Origin: Microvirga roseola | GTDB taxonomy: Bacteria > Pseudomonadota > Alphaproteobacteria > Rhizobiales > Beijerinckiaceae | Direction of reading: 5' to 3' | DNA length: 64,000 nt | NCBI RefSeq assembly: GCF_020866965.1 | Contig: NZ_JAJATX010000015.1 | Location: forward strand, 21,870 to 85,869 | Shown here: one piece after another, positions 1-8,299 of the stretch | Position numbering within the stretch: position 1 is the stretch's first letter | Layout: every line of letters begins with the position of its first letter | The notes under the pieces: generated by a model | What the model was told of the DNA's origin: nothing | The model's database searches: none | Seen by the model: the letters and a program-made list of their open reading frames with translations, nothing else | Made by a program: the position numbers and the translations under genes

Positions 1-122
1 GTCACAACCAGGCCGATACCCATGTAGTTGTAGACCCGCAGCATGTGCTGGCGCAGGCCCTCGTCGAAGAGGGCGCCGTGCGGGTGGGCCGTGGTGGTCT
101 GCCAGGCATAAGGTGAATTCAT
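1..122 (-). CDS. Bax inhibitor-1/YccA family membrane protein (N-terminal part)
   Basis: Only the first 40 codons lie in the window; the gene runs off the left edge. The visible residues include DEGLRQHMLRVYNYMGIGLV, the typical N-terminal lead-in to the first transmembrane helix of alphaproteobacterial BI-1/YccA proteins, integral inner-membrane proteins linked to stress and calcium or pH homeostasis. It starts with ATG at 122, and the stop of the anti-sigma gene on the same strand is 19 bp upstream, so it may be read from the same transcript. The family call rests on this short conserved stretch alone. Confidence 0.75.
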   Translation of the reverse strand, partial: MNSPYAWQTTTAHPHGALFDEGLRQHMLRVYNYMGIGLVV

Positions 123-141
123 CGAGTGTTTCTCCTAAGGG

Positions 142-903
142 TTACTGAAGCTTGCTGGAGAGGCGGTTGGCTGCCCGCTCAATTGCCTTGGCACTGCCGG
201 TTCCGGTCAGGGCATAGGCCAGCGAGCCTGTCTGCCAGTACGCCGCCTTAGCGGTCTCGAACCGGGACAGGGTCGGGGCAATGACGTCGAAGCCCGACAC
301 GCGCGCGGCGAAGAGCGACACCCGGCCGAGATCGCCGGCATCAATGGCGATCTCGATGCTGTGGCCGTCTCGGGACGGGAAGACCTGAGCGTCCCGCACC
401 TGCCAGTCTTCCGGCAGGACTGGCAGGCGGATGCCGGTCTCGGCCAGGATCTCGGCCGTATCATAGCCGGCGACTTCGGGCTGCGAGATCATGCGGGCGC
501 GCAGCAAGGCAGTCTCGTGCGAATGCAGAGCATCCTCGACAAAGGCTGGGGGCTTGGGGGAGGCCTCGCTGTCGGTGCTTCCAAGTCCGACCTGCCCGTG
601 GGCAAACCAGCCGAACCCGATGAGCGACACCACGGCTGCCAGCCGGCGAAGACGCAGGCCCAGGTCACGCCAGGCTAGACCTCGCTCAAGCTGCGAAGCG
701 AGCTTCAGCGTCGCTTCCGGAGGGCGGGCCAGGTTGCCCGCAGAGGCGAGACGCAGGGCATCGCGATCCTTAAGGTCGGCCATCACCTGGGCGGCGGCGG
801 CAGGATGACGAGCGAGATATTCCTCGACCTCGATCCGGCGGGCGGCTTCGAGTTGATCGTCGACATAGGCAAGCAGGTCGGTCTCGGTGATTGGATCAGA
901 CAT
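142..903 (-). CDS. Anti-sigma factor, membrane-anchored, partner of the adjacent ECF sigma factor
   Basis: About 253 residues. The N-terminus (ETDLLAYVDDQLEAARRIEVEEYLARHP) is the helical anti-sigma domain seen in proteins annotated as anti-sigma or transmembrane transcriptional regulators, without the Cys ligands of the zinc-binding class. A single hydrophobic segment follows near residue 90 (LAAVVSLIGFGWFA), then a periplasmic C-terminal half. The ATG at 903 is preferred to an upstream frame-open ATG because it overlaps the sigma gene's stop by 8 bp, a usual translational coupling for sigma/anti-sigma pairs. It presumably holds the sigma factor at the membrane until a signal arrives; the signal cannot be read from the sequence. 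Confidence 0.8.
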   Translation of the reverse strand: MSDPITETDLLAYVDDQLEAARRIEVEEYLARHPAAAAQVMADLKDRDALRLASAGNLARPPEATLKLASQLERGLAWRDLGLRLRRLAAVVSLIGFGWFAHGQVGLGSTDSEASPKPPAFVEDALHSHETALLRARMISQPEVAGYDTAEILAETGIRLPVLPEDWQVRDAQVFPSRDGHSIEIAIDAGDLGRVSLFAARVSGFDVIAPTLSRFETAKAAYWQTGSLAYALTGTGSAKAIERAANRLSSKLQ

Positions 904-1447
904 CGGATCCTCCGACGATGCGCAGGGTAGGCCGGGACTGGCCCTCGGCAGGCTGCGGAAGGTCACTGCCCGCCTCGAAAGCCCGCAGGGCGGCTCGGGC
1001 GCGCCCGAGGCGGGACATCAGGGTTCCGACTGGAATGCCCAGAGCCGTGGCGGCTTCCTGGTAGGACAGTCCCTCGATGGCGACGAGATGCAGCGCGGCT
1101 CGCTGCTCGTCCGGCAGGCTCATGAAGGCAGCTTGAACCTGCTGGAGCCTAACACGGCTCTCCTGCTCGGGAGCAGTGGCAGTTTCGGCAAGAATGGCTG
1201 TATGCGCGGCACGGCGGGTTTCTGCGGCGTGACGGCGGCGGTCATCGATGAAGACGTTGTGCAAAATGGAAAGCAGCCAGCCGCGCAGGTTGCCGCCCGA
1301 GCGGAACGAGCCGCGGCGTTCGTATGCGCGGACAAGGGCGTCCTGCACCAGGTCCTCGGCCCGGCTCTCGTCGCGCGTCAGGGCGCGGGCGTAGCGCCGC
1401 AGCGGGCCCAGCAAACCGATGACATCCATGCGCTTGGGGTTGTTCAT
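896..1447 (-). CDS. ECF-type RNA polymerase sigma factor
   Basis: 183 residues with the two-domain ECF layout. Region 2 (about residues 10-75) carries DESRAEDLVQDALVRAYERR and the -10-binding RGWLLSILHNVFIDDRRR. Region 4 (about 105-160) carries LPDEQRAALHLVAIEGLSYQ and the helix-turn-helix GIPVGTLMSRLGRAR. The ATG at 1447 begins MNNPKRMD. The stop overlaps the start of the anti-sigma gene, so the two are co-expressed. The protein directs transcription of a regulon when released from its anti-sigma factor. The family is certain; the ECF subgroup and regulon are not assignable here. Confidence 0.93.
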   Translation of the reverse strand: MNNPKRMDVIGLLGPLRRYARALTRDESRAEDLVQDALVRAYERRGSFRSGGNLRGWLLSILHNVFIDDRRRHAAETRRAAHTAILAETATAPEQESRVRLQQVQAAFMSLPDEQRAALHLVAIEGLSYQEAATALGIPVGTLMSRLGRARAALRAFEAGSDLPQPAEGQSRPTLRIVGGSDV

Positions 1448-1514
1448 GACCGGTATACGGAGCGGCTCGCCGCCTTAATCCGGACGAATGCCGAAATTCC
1501 TGGCTCCGGTGCGC

Positions 1515-1922
1515 TCATGCCCAAAGCCGCCTTGCCCGGGCGGCTGCCGTGCCGGCATCGAAGATCCGGACGAGCCGTTCCAGCGCGAAGGGCTTGCGCA
1601 GGAAGATGCCGTTCCGCAGCCGGCCCGGCGGCTCTGAGAGGGCGGCAGAGGCATAGACAGTGAGCTTGTGGGGCGAGACGAAGCTGAAGGTGGTGCCGAC
1701 CTCCCAGCCATCGACCGGGCCGGGGAGACGAGCCTCGCAACACAAACCATCGAACTCGAGGGCGGAGATGAGATCGAGAGCGGCCTCCGCCGATCCGTCG
1801 GGCGCGAGAACAACGTCGTAGCCGGCCTGCCTGAGAGTGACCGCAATCAGGTCCCGCAGTTCGGCATCGTCCTCGACGATGAGAATGGTGGGAGAGGCGG
1901 CTTGGAATAGCGTGGAATCCAT
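1515..1922 (-). CDS. Stand-alone response-regulator receiver protein with Glu at the phosphorylation site
   Basis: 135 residues, a single CheY-like receiver domain with no output domain. The acidic pocket EDD is at residues 17-19 and the conserved Lys is in FLRKPF at residue 110. The position that normally holds the phospho-accepting Asp reads LCCEARLPG, so Glu63 replaces Asp. The ATG at 1922 follows GGAGG at good spacing; a longer open frame upstream has no such signal. It lies 68 bp upstream of the ECF sigma gene on the same strand and may act with it. Glu often mimics phospho-Asp, so a constitutive or phosphorylation-independent partner protein is possible, which is inference. Confidence 0.8.
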   Translation of the reverse strand: MDSTLFQAASPTILIVEDDAELRDLIAVTLRQAGYDVVLAPDGSAEAALDLISALEFDGLCCEARLPGPVDGWEVGTTFSFVSPHKLTVYASAALSEPPGRLRNGIFLRKPFALERLVRIFDAGTAAARARRLWA

Positions 1923-2156
1923 GAACGGATCCTCCCGTTGCGGCCGCGCTCGTGGGCGCAAGGGCAAAAGAAGGAGTCCGACATCGCGAGCGGCGACCCG
2001 CCCGCCAGAGGGGCCCGGATCCTCGGAATAAGAATCAGTTAAGATGCGAAGGCCGTAAACGGAAGGGCAGGGATCTGACATCCTCGCCCGAACCCAGACG
2101 CAGTTCGAGGCGCAGATTTCCGGTGTCCGGAACGGAACCCAGGAGCCCGTTCCGCC

Positions 2157-2420
2157 TTACCGACAGCCGAGGACGGAGTACTCCCCGTCAATCACACGGT
2201 TCGGGTGCGGGCGTCGGTTCGCCTGGCGCAGCTTCCGCCGGAGATAGAGGTGCAGGGCCAGCCCGCCGACCAGGGCCACTGGTAGGAGCACGAGCAGGAT
2301 CGTGAAGGCGAGCAGGAGCACGGTCAAGCCCAGCGAAACCAGCACCGCCAGCCGGACCGCTGTTATCCAGAACGGCCGCGAGCCCATAGTTTGCCTGAGA
2401 TCGCCCAGAGTTGCCCACAT
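2157..2420 (-). CDS. Small membrane protein of unknown function
   Basis: 87 residues. It begins MWATLGDLRQTMGSRPFWIT, then one long or two closely spaced hydrophobic segments (about residues 18-60, rich in Leu and Val), then a basic stretch and the C-terminal motif VIDGEYSVL, which resembles the IEGEY tail of small Rhizobiales membrane proteins. The ATG at 2420 is preceded by AAAGGA, which decides it over longer in-frame starts. A perfect 8-bp inverted repeat (2128-2135 and 2147-2154) lies at its stop. Function is not recognised. Confidence 0.6.
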   Translation of the reverse strand: MWATLGDLRQTMGSRPFWITAVRLAVLVSLGLTVLLLAFTILLVLLPVALVGGLALHLYLRRKLRQANRRPHPNRVIDGEYSVLGCR

Positions 2421-2715
2421 CGTCGTTTCCTTTCCGACCGGTTCTGCGCCACCGCAGCCCGGCATTGTCAGCTTGGCCGTTCCCGCATGACACGGAGGTG
2501 GTCGGAGCATGACGAACGGTTCATGATCCGGGGGCCGTGGATGCGTCTGCACCGCGGGCGAGGCTTGCTCCCCTTGCGGACGTATACGGTTGCCGCCGGG
2601 GACTTAATCTCCGGCTCGTGCAGGAACATGCCGGCTCACTGGGCAAGAGCGCTGATCGCGAACTGCAGGGCTGCCAGCGAGACCGAGACCGCGGTCGCTA
2701 GAGCGGCACGCCGGT

Positions 2716-2886
2716 TCAGCACCTGGTACGGTTGATCGCGACCATCATGCGGTTGATGTCGGCCGCATCCAGGATCTCGTGCCGGCTCACCCGTCGCACG
2801 CTGCGGCTGCTGGCCTGCCACCACAGCGCCACCCAGACGAGGACGGACAGGATCGTGAGAACCTCGAGGATCTAAAAGGGAAGCAT
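2716..2886 (-). pseudogene. Small membrane-protein frame broken by an early TAG
   Basis: From ATG at 2886 the frame reads MLPF, a TAG at 2874-2872, then ILEVLTILSVLVWVALWWQ followed by a basic region and SRHEILDAADINRMMVAINRTRC before TGA at 2716. The part after the stop looks like a genuine single-pass membrane protein with an ordered tail, so the TAG is probably a nonsense mutation. A start downstream of it (GTG) would remove half of the helix. A GTG overlapping the final codon could open a 29-residue hydrophobic peptide ending at 2636. I recognise no family. Confidence 0.35.
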
Positions 2887-3076
2887 TGTCGCTTTCGTGC
2901 CGAATAACGAATCCGAGGAGATGAGATGGTGGTGGTCGCGTTGTGGCACAGGCGGCCTCGAACGCCTGCCGGGTGCGACATCTTAACCAGAGCTTAACTA
3001 TTATCTTGGGTGTTCATCTCCTGCCGGGTCAGTGGACGGACGGGAAACAGGCCGTTGACGATACGGCGGTGCGGGT

Positions 3077-3738
3077 ATGCAGCCACTTTCCTTCAGGCAC
3101 ACAGGCGCCTCTCGATTCTCGCGAACGATCATCCACACGCTGGCACCAGCTGGGCTGTTGCTCGGCATGCTCAGCGGCGTTGAAGCCCAGACGACGGCCG
3201 CTCTTCCGGCCGCCTCTCAGCCGGTGGCGCAGATCGGTGCTGCCAAGCCTATCACTGCATGGGTCCGCTTTTGCGAGCAGTGCCCGGCCGAGTGCGCCAT
3301 TGATCTCGCCCGGCCCGCCACCATCCGCTCACCGCGGCCGAGTGGCAGACGGTCAACTGGATCAACCGCCAGGTGAACGCCGCGATCAAGGCGAAGACGG
3401 ATGAGGATCACGGGGGCGTGGAGGACCGCTGGGACTTTGCCGAGGACGGCTATGGTAATTTCGCGGACTACCAGCTCGTCGAACGCAAGCTGCTCGTCGA
3501 GGCCGGCTTTCCGCGCCGGGCACTGCGCATGACCGTGGTGATCGACGAGCTGGGCGAGGGCCATGCCGTCCTGATGGTGCGCACCAGCCGGGGCGACTTC
3601 ATCCTCGACAACAAGAAGGATGCCATCCTGCCCTGGCACCAGACGGGCTACACCTACATCAAGCGCGAAGGCGATGATGGCACAACCTGGGCCTCACTCG
3701 GTCGCCAGAGCTCGCCGGTGATGACCGCGAACCGGTAG
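3077..3738 (+). pseudogene. Transglutaminase-like cysteine peptidase (BTLCP/DUF920), frameshifted and missing its catalytic Cys
   Basis: Two frames make up one protein. The first (from 3077) carries a signal peptide ending near GVEAQ and the family motif WVRFCEQCPAECAID. It then runs out of frame between about 3305 and 3370, where the neighbouring frame supplies LTAAEWQTVNWINRQVNAA. The second frame continues to 3738 with VEDRWDFAEDGYG, LVEAGFPRRALRMTVVIDE, GHAVLMVRT and RGDFILDNKK. The block that should read GDCEDY with the nucleophilic Cys reads GNFADY (codons near 3456-3467). Relatives are periplasmic proteases of the LapG type. Both the frameshift and the lost Cys argue that it is inactive. 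Confidence 0.8.
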
Positions 3739-4103
3739 ACCGGCCTGTGCCTAATCCAGCGTCAGCTCTGGCCGGGCTACATCACGCGGCCTTAACGAAG
3801 ATCTGCCTCTCCTGCAGATCCCCCGCCTTCCTGCACCTGGGGCCTGCTGCTTGACGGGGCGCAGATCTGCGAGAGTGCAGCAGTGGCCCAAGCGGAATGC
3901 CAGCAGCCGCTTGGTCCCAGAGCGAACCAATTCCAACAGAGCACCTGGTCGAAACTGCCCCCGAACACATCCTTGTGATCGGCTGGCTGCAGCCTTGCAG
4001 TTGTCGAAAGCGTCCTTGGCTTTTACCGCATGTTAACCGCCCCGGTTGAGCCTTCCCCAAGCACACACTGCTTTCTCCATCCAAGTTTTGTCAGGGTTCA
4101 TCA
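3739..4103. other. Intergenic stretch without a recognisable gene
   Basis: I see no coding frame with a family match or a ribosome-binding site here. It probably holds the promoter of the downstream D,D-carboxypeptidase, but I cannot point to a convincing -35/-10 pair. Confidence 0.5.
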
Positions 4104-5324
4104 TTGCTGGAACGACTGCTTTTCCGTTTCGCCGCCGCTGTATCTCAATCCCGGCTGGTACAGGTTCCCCTCATCCTGCTTTCAATGCTTCTTATCCCCG
4201 CCCAAGGCCTGGCGAACGAACGCTACGCCGGGATCGTGTGGGATATCACCTCGGGCAAGGTGCTCTATTCCGACGATGCCGACAAGCGCCGCTATCCCGC
4301 ATCCCTGACCAAGATGATGACGCTCTACGTCCTGTTCGAGGACCTGGAGAAGGGGCAGGTGAAGCTGGACACTCCGCTCACGGTCTCCGCTCATGCGGCG
4401 GCTCAGGTGCCGACAAAGCTCGGGCTAAAAGCGGGGGAGACAATCTCGGTCGAGGCTGCCATCAAGGGGCTTGTGACCCGTTCTGCCAATGATGCCGCGG
4501 TCGTGATTGCAGAGAACCTGGCCGGGAGCGAACCGGCCTTTGCCGAGCGCATGACCCGCACGGCTCACGACCTCGGTATGACCAGCACCCAGTTCCGCAA
4601 CGCCTCGGGACTACCCAACCCGGATCAGGTCACCACTGCGCGCGACATGATGCTGCTCGGCACTGCGCTCCAGGTCCGGTTTCCGCGCCACTATTCCTAC
4701 TTCAAGACGCGCTCCTTCACTTACAGGGGTCGCACCTATCGGAGCCACAACCGGCTGGTCGGTCGCGTCAATGGCGTCGACGGTATTAAGACAGGCTATA
4801 TCCGGGCCTCGGGCTTCAATCTCGTGACCTCGGTGCGGCGCGGGGGACGCAAGATCGTCGCCGTTGTTCTGGGCGGACGCACCGCCAAGCGCCGCGACAA
4901 CCACATGGCCTCTCTCATCAGCCGCTACCTTCCGAAGGCGAAAGTCGGCAAGGGCTATGCCGCCGAAGTTCTGGCCATGGTCGGGAAGAAGCCGGTGGTC
5001 GTGGCTTCTGCCGATCCGTCCCTTGCGGCCACCGCGCTGCCGCCTGTGGCGACGGATGCAACAGTTGCGGCACAGCCCGATGGCGTGCGCGCCGGGCCTG
5101 TGATCCAGATCGGCGCTCTTCCGAGCAGCGCGGCGGCCGAAAAGGCTCTCAAGGACGCCCAGTCGGCGCATGGTGAGATTCTGGCCGGGCTCAAGCCGGT
5201 AACGGAACCCTACAAGAACTTTGTCCGGGCTCGTTTTGCTGGTTTCTCCGACCGAAAGGCAGCCCAGGATGCCTGCGAGCAACTGCGGAAAGAGGCAGTG
5301 CCGTGTCTGGTGCTGGAACTCTGA
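4104..5324 (+). CDS. Serine-type D-Ala-D-Ala carboxypeptidase (PBP5/6 class) with C-terminal SPOR domain
   Basis: 406 residues. A signal peptide (about residues 18-37) exports it to the periplasm, where this class trims the terminal D-Ala of peptidoglycan stem peptides. All three active-site motifs are present: SLTK (Ser67-Lys70), SAN (127-129) and KTG (229-231, in DGIKTGYIRASGFNL). After a Pro/Ala-rich linker, residues about 328-406 (VIQIGALPS to CLVLEL) match a SPOR domain, which binds denuded glycan at the division septum. The start is TTG, seven bases after AGGG; the next in-frame ATG would cut into the signal peptide. It stands alone between non-coding stretches. Confidence 0.92.
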   Translation: MLERLLFRFAAAVSQSRLVQVPLILLSMLLIPAQGLANERYAGIVWDITSGKVLYSDDADKRRYPASLTKMMTLYVLFEDLEKGQVKLDTPLTVSAHAAAQVPTKLGLKAGETISVEAAIKGLVTRSANDAAVVIAENLAGSEPAFAERMTRTAHDLGMTSTQFRNASGLPNPDQVTTARDMMLLGTALQVRFPRHYSYFKTRSFTYRGRTYRSHNRLVGRVNGVDGIKTGYIRASGFNLVTSVRRGGRKIVAVVLGGRTAKRRDNHMASLISRYLPKAKVGKGYAAEVLAMVGKKPVVVASADPSLAATALPPVATDATVAAQPDGVRAGPVIQIGALPSSAAAEKALKDAQSAHGEILAGLKPVTEPYKNFVRARFAGFSDRKAAQDACEQLRKEAVPCLVLEL

Positions 5325-5352
5325 CAGGGTGTGACTTGCGCGAAGTAAGGCA

Positions 5353-5371
5353 GGGCCTGCACGGCAGGTCC
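5353..5371 (+). terminator. Hairpin downstream of the carboxypeptidase gene
   Basis: GGGCCTGC, a 3-base loop, then GCAGGTCC: an 8-bp stem with one G-T pair, 29 bp after the stop. No T-run follows, so it may be a weak terminator or an mRNA-stabilising hairpin. Confidence 0.35.
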
Positions 5372-5572
5372 TCGCCCCGTTAGAGTTGCCAGCGCCAACA
5401 TCGTCCAGCCTGCGGCTGTAGCGGTTCACTGCACAGCTCCGGTTTGCTGATAATGGCGCCGCCCCCGATGAAGCCGACACCTGGGGCATTGTCTAGCGAC
5501 GGTCCGATCAGCATGGACCGCCGACCGGGCCAGCAGCTGACTGGCTGGCATAGGGGGTGTAATGCGAAACCT

Positions 5573-6160
5573 ATGTTTACATTAGACCGAACCACATCCC
5601 TCGAGCAGGTGATCAAGAAGAGCCGGTTCATTGCCCTTGCAGGCCCGGTGGCGAATGAGCAGGCGGCCAAGGACTTTATCGCCGCCCATTCCGATCCGCA
5701 CGCCAACCACAATTGCTGGGCGTGGCGGATCGGTCAGATCTATCGGTTCAGCGACGATGGCGAACCCAGTGGTACCGCCGGCAAGCCGATCTTGCAGGCC
5801 ACCGATCGGCTTCAACTCGACAGCATCGCTATTGTCGTAACGCGTTGGTTTGGAGGTGTCCTACTCGGCAGCGGCGGTCTGGTCTGGGCCTATGGCGGAA
5901 CGGCCGCGGCGTGCTTGCGCGAAGCCACTCTCGTGCAGATCGTGGCCGTTCAGGAGGCCACCATCTTCGTCCCGTTCTCCGACTCTGCGCTAGTGAGGGC
6001 GCGGCTTGCAAGCATTGCGGGCGTTCATCTCCGCCATGAGAATTTTACTGAAACGGGCGTGACGATCACGGCCGATCTCCCCGAAGCGACCGCCCCGCAC
6101 ATCGTTCGGATGATCACCGACGTCACCAGTGGACGGGCGTCGATTTCGATCAAGCCATGA
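5573..6160 (+). CDS. IMPACT/YigZ (UPF0029) family protein
   Basis: 195 residues, the usual length for the bacterial YigZ branch. The N-terminal IMPACT fold shows KSRFIALAGPV, HPHANHNCWA-like HSDPHANHNCWAWRIG, the hallmark DDGEPSGTAGKPIL, and TRWFGGVLLGSGGL. The C-terminal part (about residues 130-195) is the ferredoxin-like DUF1949 domain. The ATG at 5573 is chosen because conservation starts just after it; the longer open frame from 5444 is not conserved-looking. Relatives are implicated in translation regulation; no partner is encoded nearby. Confidence 0.9.
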   Translation: MFTLDRTTSLEQVIKKSRFIALAGPVANEQAAKDFIAAHSDPHANHNCWAWRIGQIYRFSDDGEPSGTAGKPILQATDRLQLDSIAIVVTRWFGGVLLGSGGLVWAYGGTAAACLREATLVQIVAVQEATIFVPFSDSALVRARLASIAGVHLRHENFTETGVTITADLPEATAPHIVRMITDVTSGRASISIKP

Positions 6161-6420
6161 GCGCCGTCCTGCTATGAGCCACCTGGCTCTCCGGCGAGAA
6201 CCAGGGCATCGGCTCCTCCAGCCCTGGCTCGTCTCGGTTAAGGTACAGGCGGCACGAGAGTGACCGGACCACGCACGCCCTCTCGGCCGCAGAAGGGCAG
6301 GTTCCAGGTGATCAGCGGACCTTCAATATACCAATCGGGAACTTCCCGGTTTGACCACCCAAACCAGACCTGCGCAAGGCAAAGACTTTCGAGCTTGGCG
6401 GCTGATCGCGAGAGGCCAAT

Positions 6421-6805
6421 TCATCCCGGTGGCACCGGGCGAGGGCGAGAGCCGCTATCGATGGCGACGAACGTGAAGACCGCTTCCGTCACCTTGACCT
6501 GCTCGTCTCCATCCCGGGAGCGGCGCCAGGCCTCGACCTGGAACTTCATGGAGGTCCGCCCGGTCGAAATCAGATCCGCATAGACCGAGACCTCATCGCC
6601 GACGTGAACTGGGCTGTGAAACGCCATCCCGTCCACCGCCACGGTCACGCAGCGACCGCGGGCCCGCCGGGCGGCTGCATTGCCTGTCGCAAGAACCATC
6701 TGCGACATTAGCCAACCCGAAGATGTGCCCGGTAGGGTTCGTGTCCGAAGGCATCGCAACGGTCCGAATGACGGCTTCGCGTACCCCGCTATTCTCGACC
6801 GTCAT
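6421..6805 (-). pseudogene. Acyl-CoA thioesterase (YciA-like hotdog), frameshifted
   Basis: The 5' part starts with ATG at 6805 and reads PSDTNPTGHIFG, the N-terminal motif of YciA-type acyl-CoA thioesterases. At about 6711-6718 the frame slips. The next frame supplies WLMSQMVLATGNAAARRARG, VAVDGMAFHSPVHVGDEVSVYADL, GRTSMKFQVEAWRR and VTEAVFTFVAID, which completes the hotdog domain. Together they make a normal full-length family member of about 128 residues, so a one- or two-base indel is the only visible lesion. It would hydrolyse acyl-CoA thioesters if functional. A sequencing error cannot be excluded. Confidence 0.8.
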
Positions 6806-6838
6806 GACTGCCTCTTCCCCGTGTCCGCGCCGCAGCTC

Positions 6839-7070
6839 TCAGTGTTCCAGGATCGGCCTGATTTCCTGAAGATTCTCGATGGTGTGCTCCAGGTGGCAGC
6901 GCTGCGCCTGCGAGGCCTCTGCGTTCCTCCCGCGCTCCAGCAGGTCAAGGATCTGGAGATGCTCCTCGCATTGCTGGCAGTAACGCGTGCGGTCGATCAT
7001 GGAGCGATACGAGAGCAGGCGACGGACGCGGCTGGATTGGGAGCCGCTGGCGCAGGTTGGCGACTTTGGA
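6839..7070 (-). pseudogene. GntR/FCD-type regulator, C-terminal remnant
   Basis: Read leftwards, the frame ending in TGA at 6839 gives RVRRLLSYRSMIDRTRY, then EEHLQILDLLERGRNAEAS and HLEHTIENLQE. This is the last third of an FCD ligand-binding domain, including the conserved H-x-x-I-L-D-L-L helix. Just upstream the alignment moves to another frame (VANLRQRL), so there is at least one more indel. No winged-helix DNA-binding part is present. It abuts a truncated UspA gene of the opposite strand at about 7110, which suggests a deletion junction. Confidence 0.6.
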
Positions 7071-7139
7071 TCAAGCCCTCTGCGACAGAGCGGGGATTGT
7101 GAGTTCCCGCAGAGCTTATCCTGCCGAGTGCCGTTCGAT

Positions 7140-7487
7140 GAGTGCGCGGTGGTTCATGCCTTCTCGCCGATGCAGAGCGTCGTTGGCTTTGGCGATGCCC
7201 CGCCACAGGTTCCCAAGGCCTACGCGCAAGGGATAGGGAATGAGGCTTTGACGGAGGCCGTCACGGAGCTGCATGCGCTGGGCCTGGACCGATCCCTTGT
7301 GCCGACCTTCACCGAGGAGGGCGATACATATCCGGTCATCTCCGCTGCGTGTGACCGCTGGGAGCCGGATCTGCTCGTCATGGGAACCCATGGGCGCAGC
7401 CCGCTCACCGAGTTGTTCCTCGGCACCACGGCTGCGAGGGCCCTGGGCGAGGCCAGGTGCGACGTCCTGGTGAAGAGGGTTAATTAG
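7140..7487 (+). pseudogene. Universal stress protein (UspA), N-terminally truncated
   Basis: The frame gives ECAVVHAFSP, then SAACDRWEPDLLVMGTHGRS, LTELFLGTTAARALGEARCDVLVKR and a stop at 7487. This is the second half of an UspA domain with the ATP-binding G-2x-G-9x-G-(S/T) type motif (GTHGRSPLTELFLGTTA). The first beta strand and Asp-containing ATP loop are missing. Upstream codons in the same frame, back to 6987, look unrelated because they are antisense to the FCD remnant. The gene was therefore cut on its 5' side and is probably dead. Confidence 0.7.
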
Positions 7488-7669
7488 TGGCCTGCCGTCC
7501 GGCGCATCGGACGCGCTCGCAATGTCGTCTTCAATGAGGCCCTGGTTGGTGTGATCTGAGACATGTTGAACCACTATCCGGTGGCTTGGTTCAGGTCATG
7601 CTGGCAAAGGGACGCTAAGGGTGGGCCATGCCTTGGATAGGGAGGCGCGAATTTCGCACCGGACAGCCC

Positions 7670-7975
7670 TTAGCACCGATGCGGCGGCGGCTGATGTCCA
7701 GGAGGCCGATCCGGGTACCAGGTGCGGCACTCCCCGGGAGGCGGAAGATGCCCCGGCGGGATCCTGACGGCATTCCCGCGGGCACGGCGCGGACGGTCCT
7801 CCCGGTAGCCGTATGCGCGGGGGCCACAGCCATAATCCGGTTCGGCATACCGGTCGTAGCTGAGGCCGGGAACGCCATGGCCATAGTAGGGGCGAGGCTC
7901 ATAGGCTCGGTCATAGCCGCCGCCCCAGCGACCTTTTCCGCTCTCGTCCTTGTGAGGCACTCCCCACCGACCCAA
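7670..7975 (-). CDS. Gly/Tyr-rich protein with C-terminal PPGHLPPPGECR motif, unknown function
   Basis: About 101 residues. The N-terminal two thirds are rich in Gly, Tyr, Arg and Pro and look disordered. The C-terminus carries RIPPGHLPPPGECRTWYPDR, then PPGHQPPP and a final Cys. This Pro-rich motif recurs at the C-terminus of many small secreted or envelope proteins whose function is unknown. No signal peptide is visible with this start. I am confident the motif is real but not of the exact start codon. Confidence 0.6.
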   Translation of the reverse strand: MGRWGVPHKDESGKGRWGGGYDRAYEPRPYYGHGVPGLSYDRYAEPDYGCGPRAYGYREDRPRRARGNAVRIPPGHLPPPGECRTWYPDRPPGHQPPPHRC

Positions 7976-8226
7976 ACAAGAATATGCTTAACACAGCTGT
8001 CAGTTGATGCGCCGTCATCGGAAACTCCTTTCAATGAATAGGCGAACGTTGCGGTGGTGAAAGGGTTGCGACGGCAAGCTGAACGAAAAGCCAGCGGATT
8101 CCACAACTCGCCTTCCGCGAAGTTGATGAACCGAAACGTCTCCTATTGGCGGCACATTCCGGAAGTAGGCTGAAAGTCCGATTATGAGGCAGGAGCAGAC
8201 GAAGATCAGTCGTGCTCGCAAAACGA

Positions 8227-8248
8227 AGGCCGCCCGATTGGGCGGCCT
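8227..8248 (-). terminator. Rho-independent terminator, leftward
   Basis: AGGCCGCCC, loop GATT, GGGCGGCCT: a perfect 9-bp stem. Read on the minus strand it is followed by TTCGTTTT, so it would end leftward transcription. No intact gene now precedes it on that strand, only IS remnants. Confidence 0.5.
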
Positions 8249-8299
8249 CCATTGGGTCGGCTGCGGCAACATTCGGTCACTTGGACCGAACTTCACTTC

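Noticed and set aside
2128..2154. GGAAC repeats that could be an EcfG-type promoter, and a perfect 8-bp inverted repeat
   Set aside because: The spacing from either GGAAC to the CGTT is far from the 16-17 bp required, and the inverted repeat lacks a T-run on either side. It may be a weak hairpin only.
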